This document shows positions 21,047 to 25,571 of a stretch of DNA of 25,571 nt, piece by piece. The position numbers were made by a program, and so were the translations under genes. The stretch is taken from the NCBI GenBank assembly GCA_018398765.1, contig JAHBMJ010004879.1, positions 42,389-67,959 of the forward strand, written 5' to 3'. This DNA comes from Chromera velia. Its lineage: Eukaryota > Sar > Chromeraceae. Position 1 is the first letter of the stretch, and every line of letters begins with the position of its first letter. The notes beneath the pieces were generated by a model, which was not told the origin of the DNA, did no database searches, and saw nothing but the letters and a program-made list of their open reading frames with translations.

Positions 21047-23219
21047 GTGATTGCATCCATCTATCCATCCATCCATCCATCCATCCATCCATCCATCCAC
21101 GGGCTGGCAGGAAGAACCCGAAGGAGGCCTGGTTGTTCAAGACCTCCCCCTACCTCTGCCAAGCGCTGGTGGGCGTCCCTGTGGGCAGGTGAGTGGGTGA
21201 GCATGTGTTGAGGGAGCTGCATGCTGAATTGGAATGGGAACATGCAAATCGATGGGAGAAGAAGATCGTCGACAAATCGAAAGGAGAAATGGTGGCCGTG
21301 ATAGGTCTGTCTGCTTTTTGTGTCATCCATTGTCTCACTCACCTAGCTGCTTGCTTGGACGCCTCTGTGTGAGAGTGTGTATACCTCTACAATTCCTTCC
21401 GAGTGCTTGTGGGTGCATGGGGTTTTGCAGATTCGCCGACTATCTCATCCACACCGCGAATTGGCCTGTCAAGACCGTTCGGCGGCTTCTTCAGGTCTGT
21501 CTGCTGACAATTGATTTTGTCCGCCTGCATGTCGCTTCATCCGTAGTTGTGACACTGAATGTCTGTCTGTCTGTCTGTCTGTCCCTGTTCTTCCCCCCCC
21601 GTGTGTTCGGCTTCCTTTCTGGCTCTCACACCCTGCCAGAACTGAGATTTGAGTGAACAGGAACAAACAGTGCTATGAAGTCGGACACAGACAAGGGGCA
21701 CAGTGAAGCAATGCACAACAAGTCCGAGTGTTTCTTCTGCAAGAGTCAACAAATCCGTACTTCATTCAACCCAATACATCAACAAGTTTGTTTGTCTGAA
21801 TTCAAATGACCAAAATGACGTGCCGACGAGTCTCGTGCTCTATAGTTTCTATATGTTGGCCGTGTTCCCGGGTTTCAGTGATCGAGAAAATAAGTTCGGG
21901 TATCTTTTCTTTTGTCTTACTTCCGTGACCCCGCGCGCTCGTCTTCTGCAAAGAGAGGGCCTGCACAGGGCGGAAGAACTCAGTTAGTCGACACACATGC
22001 AACTGTTCGTTCGTTGAGCTTCTGCATGTCTTCTTCCTTCCTTCCTTTCTTCCGTCCTTCCTTCTGCATGCAGACGATTGGGATGCTGTTTCCTGCAATG
22101 GCTCTGGTGGGCGTCTCCAATTTGCGTGTGGGGTTTCTTTGGGTCAGCCGTCATTCTTGTCTTTGTTGGTATCACTGTTTGCGTGGTGTTGTTGGGACAG
22201 CCTCTCGATCGATCTGTAGGTCCCCTGTCGGCCTCGCTGACTGGGTGGCATTTTTCGACTGCATGGACTGCTGGTTCCGGTGTGCACCTTGTGTATGCAT
22301 AGGCTTCACCTGATATCGACTCTGTCTCTCCATTTTCCTCAGTGTCCTCCTTCTTGACACGTCCCAGCGCGTCTCTTCCACGATTCACTTTCTCTTCACT
22401 GCACCGGTGATTGTTTGGATGATAAGCTGCAGGCAGCCTAGCTGACAAAAAATGTAGACAGGTAGAATGATGAACGGTTCATTTTCGAAACGTGGAGGGG
22501 GACTGTATGTATGTATGTATGGATATCTCGATCTGCAGAGCGGTGTGATTCTGTCTGTCGGGGTCGCATTTGGGGCCCTGACGATGGGAGCAGTGACGGC
22601 CAATCAGATGGACATCGCACCCCAGTCCGCGGGTGGGTGGAGGGCTAGATCGTTTGTTTCCCTCCGTTTCCTTCTTGTCTTTGTCTCATGGATGGATGGG
22701 TAAATGCAGAACTAGGTTGATCGATTTCTTATTTGACCTAAGAGTAGACACTCTTTACGTGGGGGGAAGACAAGCTTTTGGTTGTATTTTCTTCTGATAG
22801 GCTTGGAATAACTTCTTCCGGCTGCATTCAGATGCCCTCCCTGTATGCATCACGATAGTTAAGGGCATGGCCTTGGACTTCTTTCTTTCGCTACCTGCCT
22901 TTCAATCGGACGTACATCCTGCAGGGCTCGTGTTTGCCCTCGGCAACACCGCCAGCGTCATTGGAGGCTGCGTGGCGCTCCCCACAGCCGGGGTCCTTCT
23001 TGACAAGACGGGGAAGGATTGGAGGATGGTCTTCGGTTTGATGGCGTGCCATTATGTGATTGGGGCACTTCTCTGGTGCATGTCCGTCAGTCTATCTGTC
23101 TGTCTGTCTGTCTCTGCTTTCAGCTTCCTCTCAGTGTGAGTGTGTCAGTATGTGTGAATACGAGTCAGTATGAGTGTATGCGCGCGCGTGTTTTGTGGGC
23201 GCGTGCGTGCGTCTACCCG

Positions 23220-23258
<39 letters not shown>

Positions 23259-23955
23259 TTTCATGTGAGGGATCGATGGTCTGTCTGGTTGGGCGGCATC
23301 GAACGCCGGAATGAGCGCTTCCCTCCCTGTCTGGATGATTGGCATCTCTCGCGGTCCCTTCGGAGGTCCTGTTGTTGTCTGTCTGATTTCTTTTTCTTTC
23401 CTTCTGTCTGCTTCTTTCTGCCGCCACGCCAACTCACGACGTTCCTTTCTAAATTGTCTTCCTCTCTGACACTGTTTCGGTACGCACAGAATGGTAGGCG
23501 ATCGCCCCCTCTTTCCAGACGCCGAAGCCGGAGTAGAGGTCCCTATCGAGGGCGACGAAGCACTTGGAGAGGAGACGGGGGATGCATCTGAGTGGGAATA
23601 CATCGATGATGCGCCCCCCCTGACCAGACGCCACACACACTCAGGTGCAAGCGGATCGAGGGCCTGTGCGGGTGGGACCCCGTGCCGTCGCCTGGCGCCC
23701 CCGTGTCCGATGCCAGATGTCCCATACGTCCGTCTAACCCCTCAGTCCACTCCTCGAAGTGCACAGCGAGTGACACTTCACACCTCGGGTGTGTGTCAGT
23801 CAAGTAAGTCGACTGGTCGACGTTCTCGGGGATGCAGTGGGGACAGGACGGCGTCTCCAGATGCCCACTCTACCTGTCTCGATACTGTGCCAGAGAACGC
23901 ACTTCCAAGAAACGCAGTGTCTTACGACCACAGATCACCAAGGAGAGATTCATGA
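16119..23955 (+). CDS. SLC17/ANTR-like MFS anion transporter, 11 exons
   Basis: Modelled exons: 16119-16495, 17974-18145, 19351-19420, 19749-19920, 20110-20376, 21111-21188, 21431-21494, 22074-22127, 22539-22632, 22925-23081, 23490-23955; phases agree, 656 residues. A TGA abuts the start ATG; M16 is an alternative start. After a hydrophilic N-terminus of about 75 residues come TM1 with D94-R95, the MFS loop motif GGLLSDRFGGK (134-144), R176 with GFSE|GLCFPA (180-189, the SLC17 signature), an acidic central loop (about 280-310), FADYLI (380-385) and ANQMDIAP (439-446) in the position of the family's NxxDIAP motif, then a hydrophilic tail of about 150 residues. The family moves phosphate, glutamate or other organic anions coupled to Na+, H+ or membrane potential; substrate and membrane are unknown here. 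Exon 8's 3' end is uncertain (22106, 22112 or 22127). A strong CAA|GTAAGT at 23814 could mean the tail is spliced further. Confidence 0.75.
16496..16530 (+). repeat. (GTCA)n then (GAGC)n repeat at the transporter exon 1 donor
   Basis: Intron 1 opens with GTCAGTCAGTCAGTGAG and runs into GAGCGAGCGAGCG. Several GTCAGT donors lie 4 bases apart. The first (16496) gives the phase that joins exon 2 as FLIG-YGSTQ. Confidence 0.7.
16709..17680 (+). repeat. 32-bp minisatellite, about 30 copies, in transporter intron 1
   Basis: The unit contains GATATTCTTTGCTTTCATCT followed by GAATGAACGAAC. The end of TCTGAAT advances from 16740 to 17668, exactly 29 times 32 bases, so no unit gained or lost a base. 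Substitutions cluster at a few positions (GAACGAACGAT, GAACGATCGAT, GGACGAACGAT, GACCGAACGAT; TTGC, TTGA or TTGT). Two consecutive trimers near 17160-17350 share the variant order GATCGAT, GATCGAT, GGACGAACGAT, a local 96-bp higher-order repeat. It occupies most of the 1478-nt intron 1. It is noncoding. Confidence 0.95.
17935..17963 (+). repeat. (TTTC)n tract at the exon 2 acceptor of the transporter
   Basis: Seven or so TTTC units end 10 bases before the CAG acceptor at 17971-17973, so the microsatellite serves as the polypyrimidine tract of the exon 2 acceptor. Confidence 0.8.
18101..19045 (+). repeat. 53-bp array of exon end plus 5' splice site
   Basis: The last 45 bases of exon 2 (encoding LGVLIFVRVILGFSE) with the following GTGAGT are the first member of a 53-bp tandem array. 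Donor copies GAG|GTGAGT start at 18146 and repeat every 53 bases to 18888 (15 copies). A copy with a 13-base deletion around the junction follows, then a donor at 18981, and finally GAG|GCGAGT at 19034. Exon 3 starts at 19351. Only the first donor keeps the protein open: reading past it meets TGA at 18179-18181, before the second donor. Units differ by scattered substitutions. Confidence 0.93.
20981..21100 (+). repeat. (TC)n(TG)n and (CATC)n repeats in transporter intron 5
   Basis: A (TC)n run followed by (TG)n at about 20981-21044, then (CATC)n at about 21055-21098. The CATC run ends 10 bases before the AG acceptor of exon 6 and is the only pyrimidine-rich material there, so it may serve as the acceptor's pyrimidine tract. 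Confidence 0.9.
23082..23262 (+). repeat. (GTCT)n repeats at and beyond the exon 10 donor
   Basis: The modelled donor GTCCGTCAG is followed at once by (GTCT)n to about 23113, and a second (GTCT)n run lies at about 23220-23258 in the same intron. Confidence 0.85.
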
Positions 23956-25495
23956 AACCCGAAGCCAAACCGACAGACTGGGGTCTTGAGGTGGAGGTAA
24001 GGAGGGAAACGTACGGAACTACACCGTGCATACAGGGGGTAGGTTTAATTGTCAAAGCGCAGAACAAGGTATTTCGTTCACTCGGACGACTATGTAGCGT
24101 AGCATTTGGGGGACAGAGGAGAAAGAAGACCAGTATCAGTCATAAGAAATAATCACAAAATGATTGCCAGCGCTGTTTGAAACGGTTTGCCAGACTCACA
24201 TATTGTCTGCAAGCCATCAAAACAAATTTTGAACTTGTTTCCGAAGAAACGAACTTTTTGAAAGAGCCAGTCTATTTTGCAACGTCTCGTTCCTTCTTCA
24301 ATTGCCCTCTTGTACCATAGTTCCTTAAACTTAGACGGTTTTTTCAAATGGACAAAAACAATTAAAGAAGGTACGTTGCCAAGGGAGATGAATGTAACAT
24401 ATCTCTATATAAAGCATACAACAACAGAGGATACAAGGTATTTTATCAACGTGATTTATTCAGTTTATATTTAGACCATTTCAAGTTATTTTGTTCTTGA
24501 TTTTGTGATAAGCATATTTGCCCAGCTGTTTGCTAACTTGAGCAGTAGCTAGAGCAGTAGCTATACTGTAACTTATACATGCTGATTTGATAATTTAATG
24601 ATTCATAATTAGTACAAAAATGGCCTAGATTTTTTTTTATATATATGAACATGGACTGCCAGGAGCTAGGCTCCAACAGCTTTAGTTATTCATTCATTTA
24701 TTCATTCATTCATTCATTCATTCATTCATTCATATATTTTTATTACTAGTTTTATTACCATCATCATAGTATAATCATACGCTATCGCCATCGGCTTGTT
24801 TTCAGGCTTAGATCTAGTGTTTAGCAGTAATGCACGTTCAAAACAGTTTTGTTTCAAATATTTCTATGATAGCGTTGAATCTAGCGTTTAATTCAATTAA
24901 TTTTAGAAATTCTAGGCTCAAAAACAAAAAAAGGCTTCGCACTACATTAAAAAAAAAAAAAAAATTGGAAAACTTTTTTTTTTAATGATTTTTTTTTTAT
25001 TTATCATGGCAGTCAACAGGCAAACAACTGTTGTTCAGGTGTTGCAAGAGTGTTGCATTGAAAACCATCTGCTTTTCAGTTGATAAATAAAAAAAGAAAA
25101 AAAAAGATCGGAAACTTTCTTTTTTTTTTATTTATGGAGTGTAGAGCCTAGTAGAAATTGTGTTACATTATTTGAGTATAGCTGACAAAAGTCAATTTTA
25201 TAATTTAATTCTAGAAGTTCTCTTTCAATATTTTTGTTTTTCAATGAATTACATAATTATATGTTTAATAAGGCAGTTACTAGAAGAGTCAAGGCCGGTT
25301 TGGTTCAGGGTCTGGTTTGGTGACCTCGGTTGCTAGCCTACTTGTTTCAGTGCAGTTTCACATTTCCACCTGCTAGTCCACCTGCCAGTGACACTGCTTC
25401 CTTTCCCCCCCCGCACCCCCTTCTCATCTTCAAGGTGGGAGAGGCGCATAAGACCAACTCACAGCAGAGAAAGAAGGGCAAGCTAGCTGGATACC
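23956..25495. other. AT-rich intergenic region downstream of the transporter
   Basis: From about 24130 the sequence becomes AT-rich with no protein-like frame. It contains (ATTC)n at about 24687-24734, and two A-tract/T-tract inverted repeats at about 24945-24987 and 25083-25136. A GT donor-like GAG|GTAAGG at 23997 lies just past the transporter stop and may belong to an alternative transcript end. Confidence 0.7.
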
Positions 25496-25571
25496 ATGTC
25501 CCTCTCCCTGCTGCCTTTCCTTCGCATCCCCGAAGTCTCTCTGAACTCCCACACCTTCAAAAGATACCCCC
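25496..25571 (+). CDS. Possible first codons of a further gene, cut by the window end
   Basis: After the AT-rich region composition returns to the GC level of the other genes. An ATG at 25496 opens a frame to the window end (MSLSLLPFLRIPEVSLNSHT...). The codons are balanced and the upstream sequence resembles a 5' untranslated region. Twenty-five codons are too few to identify anything, and this could be chance. Confidence 0.3.
   Translation, partial: MSLSLLPFLRIPEVSLNSHTFKRYP

Noticed and set aside
22078-22302. Membrane-like frame as the true exon 8
   Set aside because: Its start lacks the family text TIGMLFPA, and the T/G-rich sequence gives hydrophobic codons by chance. It is kept only as a finding.

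Overview
The window is nuclear DNA from a eukaryote, most likely a myzozoan alveolate. A chromerid such as Chromera velia fits best and a coccidian is second choice; this is inference. The grounds are GT-AG introns with pyrimidine-rich acceptors often ending in TGCAG or CATGCAG, TGCATGCA clusters between genes (a motif known from ApiAP2 regulation), very heavy micro- and minisatellite load inside introns, and no bacterial operon signals.

Layout. 1-869: polypyrimidine and AT-rich flank with no convincing gene. 870-2825 (minus): an intronless 651-residue coiled-coil protein ending in two separated CxxC pairs. 2826-5016: divergent intergenic region holding two direct copies of a 548-bp element with terminal inverted repeats. 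5017-13757 (plus): gene B, modelled here with 14 exons whose phases all agree, giving an 849-residue helical protein that I do not recognise. 13758-16118: intergenic, with an AT-rich core, a small GC-rich island and TGCATGCA clusters. 16119-23955 (plus): an 11-exon MFS transporter of the SLC17/ANTR anion-transporter type (656 residues modelled). 23956-25495: AT-rich intergenic region. 25496-end: possible first codons of another plus-strand gene.

The most striking signal is in how the genes are interrupted. Three separate tandem arrays in two neighbouring genes have a splice site inside their repeat unit: a 53-bp unit carrying an exon end plus 5' splice site (about 17 copies), a 50-bp unit carrying a 3' splice site (5 copies), and a 37-bp unit carrying a 3' splice site ahead of a 33-nt microexon (4 copies). 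Several other introns open directly with tetranucleotide repeats that copy the donor (GTCA, GTCT, GTCG, GTGA). This suggests that repeat expansion in this genome starts at exon-intron junctions and multiplies splice sites. I know of no description of this, but could not search. A 32-bp intronic array with about 30 copies and no length variation lies in the same transporter gene.

The three genes have no obvious shared pathway. Exon boundaries come from reading frame, splice consensus and (for the transporter) remembered family motifs; no transcript data were available.
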